64,000 nt of DNA from Theobroma cacao (GCF_000208745.1 NC_030853.1:18973424-19037423); one strand, 5' to 3'. Shown: positions 45,578-57,290, counted from the first letter of the stretch. Numbers and translations: made by a program. Notes: generated by a model not told the origin, from the sequence alone.

Positions 45578-46430
45578 GATGTAACATTCTTTAGACCCAT
45601 GGTGCACTTATTAGCTTTTTTCTTCTTTTTTTTTTTTTTGTATATCACCTATTTGATTTAACAGGGTCACTTAAAGGTGCAAACTATTTAATGGAAATAA
45701 AATTAGAGTATCTAATAGTACATTTCTAAACTTCAAGTTCCAAATTGACACTTCTACTATACTTTGAATATCAAATGTGTAATTAAGTTCTATATTGCTC
45801 TTTGTCTTCTAAGCTTTTCAGAAGAATTAAGAAATAATATAAGAAATTAACGTACATAGTGAAATGAAATACAAAAATAAATATTTTTTTAGAAGAACAT
45901 AAATACAAATTACAAATACAATCAAATCAATGACATTGAAATAGATATGAATACATGTTCAATTATAGAAAACCAATAATTAACAAGTTAACATAGAGTT
46001 TAGAGAGGGAAAAAAAACTTCACAAGGCATGTTGGTAACTTAGCCTCAACATCTAGGACACTTGGGTTAGAAGATTGCAAATATGGTATTGGTCATAATA
46101 GATACTACGGCCCATAGGCCATAGTCTCTCTCCCCCTTCACAGTCAGTCAGCCCGACAATATCTAACCATCTCAACGAACCATCCCTACACTACTCCACT
46201 CTAGGCTTTCCTCAAATTCTTTTATTCCATTCTTCACTCACTCTCTAAAAATTAAAAAAAAAATCAATAAAATTAACAACACCGACACGGAAATCAGATC
46301 TTCAAACCCTTTCATTGTCAAATCTCAGATCTCATTAGTTTATGTTTTACTTTCACTTAAAACACATTTCAGTTTCTCTAATCAGCTCAAGAGACAGACA
46401 GAAACACAGAAGTGAAGATAGCTGAATCCA
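45578..46430 (+). promoter_or_regulatory. Upstream region and 5' leader of the GAUT9 gene
   Basis: No gene. 45670-45790 is the dispersed repeat also seen at 38455-38575. The last ~300 bases are CT- and CA-rich, typical of a plant 5' leader (for example CTCACTCTCTAAAAATT near 46237-46253). No convincing TATA box is visible. The start codon context is AATCCAATGGC. Copia B ends only about 850 bp upstream of the ATG. Confidence 0.5.
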
Positions 46431-48880
46431 ATGGCTGTGGCTGTCAGGGGATCTCGAGGTGGCGGATCAGGCGGAGGTGGAGCTGGTTTCCGTAGCTTGT
46501 TTTCTTATAGGATATTTGTCTCAGCCATGTTTTCGCTTCTCTTCGTGGCCACTCTCTCCGTTCTCCTCACTTCTCATCCTTCTACAACTCATCACCACTC
46601 TGTAAATATACGCTCTTCATTTCTCTTTATTCAATTTTCTTCACCTTTCATTTCTTCAAAATCCAACTTCTTTTTGGCTTTTTCAGATACCCTTTTCGAT
46701 TCTCTAACTTGGTTCCATTTTTTTTATCTTTATATATGTTATCCCTTTTTCTGGAATCAGGCCCTTTATTTCCCTAATTCAATTCTTCACTTTCAATGCT
46801 TCAGAATCCAAATCTTTCTGGCTTTTCGAGATACCCTTTGGCGTTCTGTAAATGGGTTTTTTCTTTTTTCGGGCTGAGCTTTTAAAACTTCAAAATCTAA
46901 TCTTCTTATGGGTCTTCCTTATAGCATTTCGAGCAGAGCTTTCTATGCTTAAAATTTCAATCTTTGTGATTTTTTAGATACCCCTTTAATTATTCTAACT
47001 GTTTTTCTTTTCTTGGGTTTTTGAGCAGAGGCTTCCAAGTGGTGGAAATGCTTACATGCACAGAACATTTCTGGCATTGAACTCAGACCCTCTCAAAACA
47101 AGGTTAGATTTGATACACAAGCAAGCCAATGATCACATAACACTAGTGAAAGCCTATTCAGCTTGTGCAAGGAAACTAAAGCTTGAAATTTCAAGACAAT
47201 TAAAAATGTTTGATGATTTGGCGAAGAATTTCTCCGATCTTACTTCAAAACCAAGTTATAAATCCTCTTTGTTTGAAACCAGTGGTAATTTAGATGAGGA
47301 TGTTTTGAGGCAGTTTGAGAAAGAAGTGAAAGATAGAGTGAAATTTGCTAGGTTGTTGATAGCTGAATCTAAAGAGAATTATGATAATCAGTTGAAAATT
47401 CAGAAGTTGAAAGATACTATTTTTGCAGTTAATGAATTGTTAGGTAAGGCAAAAAAGAATGGAGCCTTTGCAAGCTTGATTGCTGCTAAATCGATTCCTA
47501 AGAGTTTGCATTGCTTGGCAATGAGGCTTGTGGAGGAAAGGATTTCACATCCGGAGAAGTATAAGGAAGACTTGCCTAAGGCTGAGTTTGAGGATCCTAG
47601 TTTGTATCATTATGCTATATTTTCAGATAATGTGATTGCGGTTTCTGTGGTGGTTAGATCTGTGGTGAAGAATGCTGAGGAGCCTTCGAAACATGTATTC
47701 CATGTGGTGACAGATAGAATGAATGTGGCTGCAATGAAAGTTTGGTTCAGAATGAGGCCCGTGGAAGGGGGTGCTCATGTGGAGGTGAAGGCAGTGGAAG
47801 ATTATGATTTCTTGAGTTCCTCGTATGTGCCTGTGGTGAGGCAGATCGAGTCTGCTAATGTGCAGATGGAGAATGCAACCAAAGAAGGAAGTAACATGAA
47901 GTTTAGGAATCCCAACTATATGCCAATGTTGAATCACCTTAGGTTTTATTTGCCTGAGATGTACCCAAAATTGCATAAGATTTTGCTCTTAGATGATGAT
48001 GTTGTGGTTCAGAAGGACTTGACGGGGTTGTGGAAGATAGATTTGGCCGGAAAGGTGAATGGGGCTGTTGAGACCTGCTTTGGTTCTTTTCACCGTTTCT
48101 CTCAGTATTTGAACTTTTCACATCCTCTCATTAAGGAGAGGTTTAACCCTAAGGCTTGTGCTTGGGCTTACGGGATGAATATTTTTGATCTTGATGCCTG
48201 GAGGCGTGAGAAATGTACAGAAACATATCACAACTGGCAGAACTTGGTAAGTGAATCATTTGCTTTCAAGTGAATTTAGTGATGTTTGATGTTAACGGGG
48301 GTAATGGTTTGTGAGCATGATGCCTGGTTTCCTAGAGGGTATTTTTTAGTATTTATTGAGAAAAACAAGTGACGTTTTTACCTGCAAAATCAAACAACCC
48401 ACCAGAAATCAAAACGAGTCCTTAGTTCTGTTAGTATTAGGGGGTTTTGGATTGAAAGAAAAAATAATTGTCAAATAAATGCAACTTTTAGGAGTGAAAC
48501 TGATTAACTAACACCAAATACAGCACCTTATTTGCTTGTGAGAATTATGGGTTGAAGTGCAAGAATGGGATGTCTAATTAACATTCATTTAATCTTGTGA
48601 TCAGAATGAGGATCGGACTCTGTGGAAATTGGGTACTCTTCCGCCTGGCCTGATCACCTTCTACTCATTGACAAAATCACTGGACAAATCCTGGCACGTG
48701 CTTGGGCTTGGATACAATCCAAGCATTAGCATGGATGAGATCAATAATGCTGCAGTCATTCATTATAATGGAAACATGAAACCCTGGCTAGATATTGCTA
48801 TGAACCAATACAAGAATCTCTGGACTAAATATGTGGATAATGATATGGAGTTTGTGCAGATGTGCAATTTTGGAGTATAG
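46431..48880 (+). CDS. GAUT9: Galacturonosyltransferase, GAUT9-type (GT8 family)
   Basis: Predicted exons 46431-46601, 47029-48246 and 48605-48880, all junctions in phase 0 with GT-AG introns. The protein is 554 aa; Arabidopsis GAUT9 is about 561. It is a Golgi type II membrane enzyme of the GAUT group, thought to add galacturonic acid from UDP-GalA during pectin (or related wall polymer) synthesis. Seen: a Gly/Arg-rich N-terminus, one membrane segment at about residues 23-47 (FSYRIFVSAMFSLLFVATLS), and a stem. The catalytic domain has LLLDDDVVVQ (Asp379-381, the DxD-type metal/UDP site), CFGSFHRFSQYLNFSHPL, LGTLPPGLITFY, WHVLGLGYN, and HYNGNMKPW (516-524), the family's C-terminal signature. 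Odd points: seven residues around the conserved KFYFE block are missing at 336/337, and Trp of EPWKH is Ser277. The N-terminus favours GAUT9 over GAUT8/QUA1. Confidence 0.93.
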
Positions 48881-49746
48881 ATAAGTGCTGGTGCTGTTCT
48901 CTCAGCAATCAAGGAACAAGAATACATGTTTTACTGATTGTTCATAGTGGCTTGCTATATTTCACCAGGACTTTTGGATTACATTATTCATGAGTATAAC
49001 TTCCAGAGCAAAGCTTGATGGTAGTATCACCAGTTTTCATTTTTTTTCCTTTTATTCTAGAATTGCTATTTGTTGATTCTCAATTTTGCTGTTTTGTTTC
49101 TCGAATATGTCAAGCACGAATTGTACTGAACCAAATAGTTTTATGTACACAGGGAAATGATTCTTTTGATTAGCAAAACCTTTTCTACCAATAGATTTGG
49201 TAACTCACAAAAGTCATCATGTGAATCTAGTTAATTCAAATGTCCCCTTGTTTTAGTTCTCGGGTTTTAATGTGTGATGAGATAATCCTTTGAAATTTTA
49301 TACATGCTTCCTCATCTCAAGTATGCTTCTTTTGTTATTCCTCTAGCGTGTTTATAATAATTCCTGAAAATTATGAGTACATGGTACTGTACTGAGTACC
49401 ATTATATTCCATTCGTTGTTTGTTTGCCTGCCTAACAAGTTAGATTGAGAGTATAAACTTCCTGAAGGTCATGCAGTTTGCTGCAGAGTATGGAAAAGTG
49501 ACATTACATGCTTAACAAGACTTTTCTCTCAACCTAATGCCAGCCATTTGCTTGAGTTGTAGATTGGCGAATGCATGCTAACTTTGAATGTGTCAATCAT
49601 AGTTTAAGGGAATATAAAACCAAAAAACCCTCATATTTGGTGAAAAATACACTTTCTCGCATTAGTCTTGGCAAATAACCTCTCACTCCCCATGAAAAAG
49701 CAACTGTGCTATCTATTGACTTAACTTTAATCCCTTATTATTTATT
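48881..49746 (+). other. GAUT9 3' flank, otherwise no gene seen
   Basis: AT-rich. It should contain the GAUT9 3' UTR, but no single polyadenylation signal stands out. No further feature before the MITE at 49747. Confidence 0.45.
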
Positions 49747-50195
49747 GGGTAAAATACTCTGATCTTTTTAAGTTTTTATTGAAATTATACGGGGATTCAT
49801 TAGTTTTCAAAATAAACATCTTGTTTAAAAAAATTATTTTTCATTGCATACGTAAATTCAGTCGTTAGTTAACCACTTTGTATTTTCATTAATTTGTTAA
49901 CGTGGTAAGGGTAAAAAGATAATTTTATCTTTATTAATTTTTATAATGACAATTATATAATTTTATTGTTTTTTATTAATGAAAAAAAGCTCCTCATTGG
50001 GGAGCTGATTGGTTCTCCTTATTTTTTTTTAAAAAATATAATAATAAATTTTTAAATTAATAAAAAAGGTATTTTAGTCTTTTCATTACTTCTATTAACA
50101 GTGTTTGTAGTTTTAGAATGGAGTGTTCATTTTGAAAACTAATGGATATCTGTGTAATTTTGATTAAAACTTAGAGAAGTTTGGGTATTTTACCC
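49747..50195. mobile_element. Short MULE-type MITE with ~80-bp inverted repeats and 9-bp TSD
   Basis: The left end GGGTAAAATACTCTGATCTT and the right end (reverse complement GGGTAAAATACCCAAACTTC) begin inverted repeats of about 80 bp, both passing through ATTAGTTTTCAAAAT. A perfect 9-bp duplication TTATTTATT lies at 49738-49746 and 50196-50204. The interior (449 bp in all) is AT-rich with no coding capacity. The 9-bp TSD plus long TIRs points to Mutator. Confidence 0.85.
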
Positions 50196-50204
50196 TTATT
50201 TATT

Positions 50205-50867
50205 TCTCTATTTCAAATTTCTTTCTTTCTTTCTTTTCTTTTCTTTTTCTTTCCAAATTTTTGGCACAAAGTTTTTTTTTTTCTTAATTACAAAATTGAG
50301 AGATTGTGATAGTGAGGAGGTTGAAACAAAATTGTATCTAACATTATTCTAAGTTTTATTGGCATTTACTATCTAGTGTTTTACTTGTCATACACAACAT
50401 TGAGCAATTAATATGAATTATAAAATTCAAGATTAAATATAAACACCAAATAAAAGCAAAATTATTTATAGATAAAACAATACGTTGGAAAATGGGGAGA
50501 AATATTATTAGCCTTTAATTATTTTGAACAAAATGCAATGTTTGTAACTATAATCTGATGCAACTTTTATTATTAAGAGACTCACATCCTTTCTTATTTG
50601 GATAAAGTAAAGAAAAAAAAAAAGCAAGAATTAACAAGGGAAAGTACAATAGCAACCCAAATTACCCAGAACCCCTTGCTAATCCCACTAGGGAATCGGC
50701 GAATTTCACCGACCAACCTAAGCTTATGAGTGCTGCTCTTGTTAAGGCTGCTAAACAGGCTGAAAATGATACTGTAGGCCAAGAACTTCATAAGTAATTG
50801 GAGGTTGCCGGATATGAGCAAAAAACTACTAGGATTCGACCTCATGCTTAAATATGAAAATAATCAA
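50205..50867 (+). other. Unassigned stretch with a coding-like segment
   Basis: 50216-50260 is CT-rich. About 50650-50850 (+) reads PLANPTRESANFTDQPKLMS then AALVKAAKQAENDTVGQELH, open for roughly 55 codons before a stop. It looks protein-like but I do not recognise it. It lies upstream of the NDUFS6-like exon piece. The overlapping minus-strand frame (50594-50845) is likely a shadow. Confidence 0.35.
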
Positions 50868-50872
50868 GAAAT
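50860..50872 (+). pseudogene. NDUFS6-like exon, 5' piece
   Basis: Ends ATCAAGAAAT. When joined to 54331 (removing F1 and one TSD copy) it reads KKSPMELIN, the conserved entry to the NDUFS6 core. Confidence 0.5.
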
Positions 50873-53800
50873 TAAAAATATGAATAATAAATTAGCATTT
50901 AATCAAAGAAACAGTCGAATCTTATAAGATTAATTTTTTTGCTTTTCATGTAATTTTCAAATTAATTATGAACATTCGTAAGTTTAAGAGTTACATACCT
51001 TACTCTAGATATCATAATTAAGAGTTAATTAAATAAAAAACGCTTGTGATGAAGCAAGAAACCCCGAAAAGAGTATAAGATGGTCTAAAATCCTACAACC
51101 AAAATCTTTACTTCTTCACCTTTAGGATTTATCAAATCTTCAACCAGCAGAGTGTTTAGCCTCTAATAATAATCTACAGAGTGACCGAATAAGACATTCT
51201 CAAAGGTAGGATTTTACTTGTACTAGCAAGTTTTGTTTCGAAAACAAAAAAAAAAACTCAAAAATTCTTGCCAAATCTTATCTTTTGTCAGACAAAAAAA
51301 ACTATTTTTCTTTTCTTATTTTATGAAACAATTGAGAAGTGGCTGAAGGATTTTTTTTTTTGTTTGAGTTTTAGTTTGCGAACATAACAAATTTATATAA
51401 CCAAATTAAGTTGTAACCCTAGATACAACAGTTGCATTTTACTTCAATTAAGTACTTGTAAACTTAATTAATTTCTTACTTTATTTTGATATATTCCAAT
51501 TAAGTCCAACTTAATTGATTATCCTTATTTAATCTCAACATGTCACTTAATGTGTGTGACCCATTAGGCTTCTAACATGTTGGCAATAAATATAAATCCT
51601 AATCAAATTTTAATTTGATAATTGATTCATATCTATAAATCATGAGCAACATCTAGCAATACATCATGAGAACCCAAATGTTAGAGAGTCAATTAAAGAA
51701 TTTGACAAAGCCCTTCAGTGATAAGCCTCTTAGTGCAATACGAATCCTTTCATCAAATATCCCGGATATGTTATAAAGCATGGCTCAGTGTCTACTTATA
51801 ACATTCCATATTAGTTCTCATAATTCATGACTAACTTTATGAATTTAGGAAACTAGTTTTCCTCAAATTCATCATGCTTTGCCCAAAAACTTTATACAAG
51901 CTAATCAAGAATTGAGAACAAGTGAGATACATCCCCTTATATCGCTTGGGGTGATGAATCATTTCTTGACCACTCATTCACCTTTGCATGCTTTATGGCA
52001 TACCCAAAAACACCCTGTTTAAACATCTGGTCGCCTCAAGACTTGTAGGGTTGAAATAAAAGTATGTCGTTCTCCATACTAGATAACCTAGTGTCTCAAG
52101 TCCAATGACTAGTTGCACGACTATCACATGGAAACATATTCCATAGATACTTGAGTGAAATACCAAATGGAGTTCTCCTAACAGGTCATGTTCAGTGAAC
52201 TTGTTCTTTAACAAGCACCTACATGTTATCGTCAAGTGTCCCATATACTTCAAACTATGAGATCAATTATTTACTTCCCAAGTAATAAGGCTTAATATGT
52301 ACCAGTCTTTGAGCATTATCAATGCCATGTCTTGAGAATACAATGACTAGGAACAATTTTAGGAACATGGCTTTGATGCATAATGATCTCATAATTGTAA
52401 CAACTTTACAATTTTCTTGAAAGGCCTTTATGTTTCATGGGCTTCATCTAATTAGTACTTAATAACTCCTTATTATTACACTAACATGAAAGAAAACTTC
52501 TATCACATATATTTATATGATTAAGTATGCATTAAATAACAATATATATTTCTTGACCAATCAATTTGCTCAAGGGCATATACTAATAACTCTATTATAT
52601 AGAGTTATTTTGACACATTTTGGAGGCTTAAGTAGCTAAATCTTTGAGATTTTAGGTTCCAATTATAGCATTTCAGGTGTTTTTCTAGTCTAAGTTTGAT
52701 TACATTTTGAGTAGTTAATTTAAGATATTTTAGTTAAATTTTATATTATTTTGTTTTAAATTACTTTAAGAGTAGTTATTGCTGGTTTCTTTTATTGCTT
52801 TTGTAGGAAATTTGATGAAAAAGGCTCATTTGACGAAAATTTGTTCAAGTATGGTGATAGTTTTATTCGTATATATTGTGGTATTTTGACCATATCTCTT
52901 TGTAACAAACTTCAAATGAAGTGATTCTTGAACCACTGGAACGATAAGAAAAAGGACTACAATTTTATTGTTGACCACTTTTCATATTTCGGATCGGATC
53001 ATGGTCAAAATATTTGTCTAAGTTGGAGCACTGCAGCAGTATGCATGTACTAAACATGATGCAGTATTTGGAGCTCATCTTTCAATCTCGAAGTCCAATT
53101 GATGTGATTCTTGAGCAATTGGAAAGTTAAGATACAGGGATAAAACTTTCATGTTTATCACTTTGCCCATTTCGGAGTAGATCAGGGTGAAAATCACATT
53201 TGAAATTGATAGACTACCGTAGTGCTAGGAGAACAAGGCTGCAACACTGGTGAAAGGAAGCACACCACATTTTCCTGAAAGCTCAATGCTGCAGCATTGA
53301 ATAAGTAGCACTGCATTGGGCGATTTAAAAAAAATAAAAAAGTTGACGAGATTTTGGAAATTAGGTTACTTAGAGCCTATTTAAGGGACCTTTTTCAGAG
53401 ATTTTAAGGAAGAGGTAGCAAGCAACTATTCCAAAGATTTGGAGCCAAGAACAAAGCAAGAAAATAAGAAAATTTAAGACAGAATGGAGATCATAAAGCT
53501 TCAATAATTAGTTTTTTTCTTACTTTTGTGTCTTTCTTATTTTCTTTGACTTGGATTCATGGCTAAATTTCTTTGGATGTTATTTCTATTTGTTATTATG
53601 AGCTAAATTATCTTTCTAGAATTGTGATGGATTTCAACATGTAGTTTGAATATTAGTTTCTTTTTTTATTTATCATGAACGGGTATAGTTTTGCTTATTC
53701 AAATCTATTCTTAATGCTTTTGATTGCTTGGCCAACAATTAACTAATTTGTGAATCTAATTGAGACTCGACAAAGAGATTTTAGATTGGACTAAGGTTTG

Positions 53801-54325
53801 AATAGTGTATGTTCACGTTACTTAGGTGATCTAATTCGCGATTCAAGTAGACCTATGCCAATTGCCATCCATAGCCACATTAGGACACTTACTTAATGAA
53901 CTTAATTTAATTGATTCCTATAGATATATACTGAACTAATTAAGTTAGGTATTTGCACAAACAACTCAATGGAGACTTGTCCATAGCTTTGGATTCTAGG
54001 TTAGTAAAACCACCAGGAAAGATAAATAATAAGAAAAGCTGTTACAAATGAAGTGTTGAATGAACCCATAATCCTAGATTTTAATATATTGCCTTTCTCA
54101 AGTGAATTTTTAGTTTTTGTTAATTAATTTATTGGTTGCTTTCATTTAGTTTTAATTAATTTTCAAAAACATCAAGTTGCTTGAATAAGATTAATTTGTC
54201 ATAATTTTAGTATTTAGTGAAGAATTAGGAGCAAATCCCTGTGGGATACGATTCTGGACTTACTATCTATATCACTTGTTCAATACGTATACTTGAGTGC
54301 GCAAAATCCACAACATATACCAATA
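50873..54325 (-). mobile_element. F1: solo copia-type LTR with E3 nested inside, TSD GAAAT
   Basis: GAAAT occurs at 50868-50872 and at 54326-54330. The minus-strand start is TATTGGTATATGCCCTTGAG (consensus TGTTGG, one change), broken by E3 fifteen bases in. Without E3 and its extra TSD copy it is about 1.7 kb. It is homologous to the LTR at 57794-61259 (shared: GTGTGTGAC-CATTAGGCTT, ACATGTTGGCAAT, CTTGGGGTGATGA, AACAAGCACCTACAT-like blocks). No element interior lies beside it, so it is a solo LTR. Confidence 0.72.
52584..54315 (+). mobile_element. E3: solo LTR, family E, TSD TATAC
   Basis: 1732 bp, start TAATAACTCTA, end CCACAACA, with perfect TSDs TATAC at 52579-52583 and 54316-54320. Inserted near the edge of F1. 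Close in length and sequence to E4. Confidence 0.92.
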
Positions 54326-54405
54326 GAAATCTCCAATGGAGTTAATCAATGACGTTCTTCCTATCAAGGTTGAAGGTAGGATTGTAGCTTGTGAAGGAGG
54401 AATTT
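54326..54405 (+). pseudogene. NDUFS6-like exon, 3' piece (mitochondrial complex I subunit)
   Basis: The plus strand reads KSPMELINDVLPIKVEGRI then VACEGG. This matches the conserved core of the plant NADH-ubiquinone oxidoreductase 13-kDa Fe-S subunit NDUFS6 (family pattern SPMELI-EVPPIKV-GRIVACEGD). The zinc-binding C-terminal part (expected Cys/His residues after ALGHP) does not follow. The next sequence reads differently and has stops, so only an exon-sized fragment remains, or an intron begins here. Solo LTR F1 splits it. Confidence 0.65.
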
Positions 54406-55594
54406 ATAAACATCATGGAAAGTGGTAGTGGCAGCTCCTACAACCCTTTAGCTTAGCCAAACCACTATCAGAGTTGGAAACATTGTAGAAACAGCATGAG
54501 GAGAAAACATTAAAGATCCAAAAGCTTAAGAGACAAATTGTCACTGTGAAGTTTTGCTTGGATTATGCTACTGCACCTAGAAACTGTTAATATGCTTTCT
54601 CATATGTAAACATTTAATATTTGTTTAGTCTATTGTTCTGTTTAATTACTTTGCTCTATAAGATATCTAAATCAAAAATATTTCAGTTATCTTAATTATA
54701 AAAAAAACAAAAAAATGTTTAGCATTTACCAATTGCCTCAGGTCCATATATGTTCTTGCATACAGTTTGGCATTGTATAAGACGGCAATCAGGCCTAGCT
54801 TCTTTTCAGAAGTTTTTGCTTCCACCATCATTCACTTAGTACTTTCTGCAACATTGATGGACATTAGTTGGTTTAGTATGTCACTGGATAATTAGTTAGA
54901 ATAATAATTATAATAAATTAAATAGTAATTACATACTTAGAACAATTGATATTTTTTTTTAATGAAAAGACAACTAATTAGAGAAGAAAATAGTAATTAC
55001 ATAAGGAAGGCCTATTATTATTAGTTAAGAGCATCAAATCACTCAAGTTTGATAAATGAACCAAAGAATGAGATTGAAAAATCACCAAAAAAAGAGGAGA
55101 AAAATAATAAAAAAAAAGGGATAGAGATTGAGAAACCCTTCATGGCCCTGGAAGAATTTGATACAGATGAGTGCTTGGTACTGTAGGCTATTACTAATAA
55201 ATATAAAGCATTGGCTACAATGTATAAGCCAGGGAATCTATGGTTTCCAATATGCAATTGCCTTCTATTTGTAATATCTTGATATTTTTTGACTGAAATG
55301 CTTTTATTTTTTTTTCTAACAAAAGGGAACACTATCAGTGCAAGTGAGAAAGAGGAATATAAAAGAGATCAAAAGAGATCGATAATTCAAAAATTGCTCA
55401 ATTGAATTGATTAACCTCAAAAAGGGTTTATATACAAGCGAGATTCAGAAAGAAGTAATTAGCTCTTTGTTTGTCTTTTTTTGTAATTGACGGAAAGGGA
55501 TTCAAACCTTACTCTCCAATCAGCCAAATGTTCGAGTGCAGCTTTTTGTTAGTTACAAGTCAACATCATTCAAAAAGAAAAGCTAGATAACTAA
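54406..55594. other. No clear gene
   Basis: 54440-54590 (+) reads SELETL, stop, KQHEEKTLKIQKLKRQIVTV, a short charged helix-like stretch of unknown origin. The rest is AT-rich. 55350-55480 has a TTTATATACAAGC segment that could be an LTR promoter on the minus strand, but no boundaries could be set. Confidence 0.35.
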
Positions 55595-56974
55595 TAGCAT
55601 GTTTGGTTGAGAGAATGGAATAATCATTCCTCTTTTATTCTTAATCTTTGTTTAACACTTTATTTGGTTGGAAATGGAATAGTCATTCAGGGAGATGAGG
55701 AAATAGCCAATACTAAGGTCTTTTGTTATTGGTTATTTCAAGAGGCAAGGAATAAAGTAAAAAAAAAATTAATGGACAAAAATGTCTTTAATTAATTTTA
55801 AAAATTACCATACTATATAAAAAGGTACTTTATTCATTTTTAAAATTTCTTTCACTCTATCTAATTGCCTCCTTCCTTCTCTCATTAAATTAAAATAAAT
55901 TTAAAATTAAAAGTAAAAAAAATTAAAAAAAATTAAAAATTAAAAGATTTAAGTTTTAGTGATAAATTATAAAAGGCGAAAGAATAGTTTGCTCTTTGCT
56001 CATCACATATTTAAAGTACTTGACATGGGATTTCTATTGTATAAGAATGGCACAATGGTGCTTGTGGAAATAAAAAAACTTTAAGTTGTGGGCATATGAC
56101 ATTTCTATTATACATTAAAGTACAATGATATCAATATGTGAATTTGAAATATTAGTATAATGCATTTCAACAACAAGAGATCACAATTCTGGAACTATAG
56201 CTTATGAATTTCGCCTATGTGTAGAAAATATAAGAAAAGCCAATTATGAACGAACTGATCCAAATTTTGTAATGCTGACACCAAATAAGGAGCACCTAGC
56301 AAAGGTCATTGTTTGGAAAATAGGGAAAACACCTATGCTACAATCATATGTAAATGCTGGTAATTTTGAGAGCTTGCCAAAGGAATTGAGACCCCAAGGA
56401 AAAATTTTGTAGATTTCAACAAGCTTGTGTACCCATGTGATGTTGTAGGGCATTATTAACTTAAGTATTTAGTTGTTCATTGTTGCACTAACTTACAAAA
56501 TAATTATAAATTATAAAAGTTAATATTAGAACTGAAAAATTAAATTAAATTTTAATTATAAATTTTTTATATTTTAATTTTTTTTAAAAAATAAAACAAA
56601 TATTTTAATCATAAATTATTAATATTTTAAATGAAATATAAATTATTAATATTTTGTAAATTAAAATAAATAATCATATTAACATTTAAATAATAATTTA
56701 CTAATATTTTTAATAAATTATTAGAATAATAAATATTTTAATTTAAAAATTAACTATTATAATAAATGGTATTTTTTTTCATTTATCACTTATTCCTTAG
56801 TTATTCCTAAAACTATTCTTGCCAACTAAACATTAGAGTAATTCATAACAGCAATTCTTATCCTATTCCAGTTAAATGTTCCAAACTACATAATAGCTAT
56901 TTATCTCTTATTCTACTCCTACTAAATGATTATTCCATTTTCACTCTATTCCTTCCTGCGAACCAAACACACCT
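55595..56974. mobile_element. AT-rich terminal-inverted-repeat element, copy 2
   Basis: The left end AGCATGTTTGGTTGAGAGAA and the right end (reverse complement AGGTGTGTTTGGTTCGCAGG) are inverted repeats. Sub-terminal GGAATAATCATT (left) and GGAATAATCATTTAG (right, reverse complement) also pair. TAA lies on both sides (55592-55594, 56975-56977). 1380 bp, longer than copy 1 because of an internal coding-like insert at 56161-56450. Confidence 0.68.
56161..56450 (+). pseudogene. Coding-like exon captured inside TIR element copy 2
   Basis: The plus strand is open from about 56161 to 56411: SGTIAYEFRLCVENIRKANY, ERTDPNFVMLTPNKEHLAKV, then MLQSYVNAGNFESLPKELRP. After a single-base shift it continues NFVDFNKLVYPCDVVGHY. 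The composition is far from the AT-rich surroundings and looks like ordinary protein. I do not recognise the parent gene. It is absent from copy 1. Confidence 0.55.
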
Positions 56975-56999
56975 TAAAGGCAAAAACGAAACAAAAATT

Positions 57000-57290
57000 T
57001 CTACAATATCTGTTAACTTAAGTGACTCACATGGTAGTCACATGCTATTCTAACACAACTGTTACCCTAAACACCAAATCAAACAGCAAGTTCTTCATTG
57101 CTCCTCAATCATCCCAACACTCTTCAGCTTATTTCCATAATAACATTTCTCCATTTTTCTTCCATCAATCTTTTGATACTCTCCCTTAAGTTGAGTGTGT
57201 GTGTGTGTATATATTCAAGATGCTCAACTTGCTTAACAAAATCTGGAATTTTCTTGGTTGCAATGCCTTGATAAAAATATCAACAATCTG
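57000..57290 (-). pseudogene. Copia RNase H end with LTR stub (fragment)
   Basis: The minus strand at about 57190-57290 reads DIFIKALQPRKFQILLSKLS, the C-terminal block of copia RNase H, followed by a polypurine-like AAGGGAGAG. Sequence resembling the start of a copia LTR (GGTAACAGTTGTGTTAGAAT on the minus strand) follows. A TG microsatellite (about 57197-57212) interrupts it. No other part of this element is present. Confidence 0.65.

Noticed and set aside
46602..46877. Read-through extension of GAUT9 exon 1
   Set aside because: It enters sequence after a good GT donor at 46602; splicing to 47029 keeps the phase and matches the family.
47623..47976. His-rich minus-strand ORF
   Set aside because: Antisense shadow of GAUT9 exon 2.
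51993..52253. Minus-strand 86-codon ORF
   Set aside because: Lies within the F1 LTR, and the homologous region of F2 does not keep the frame.
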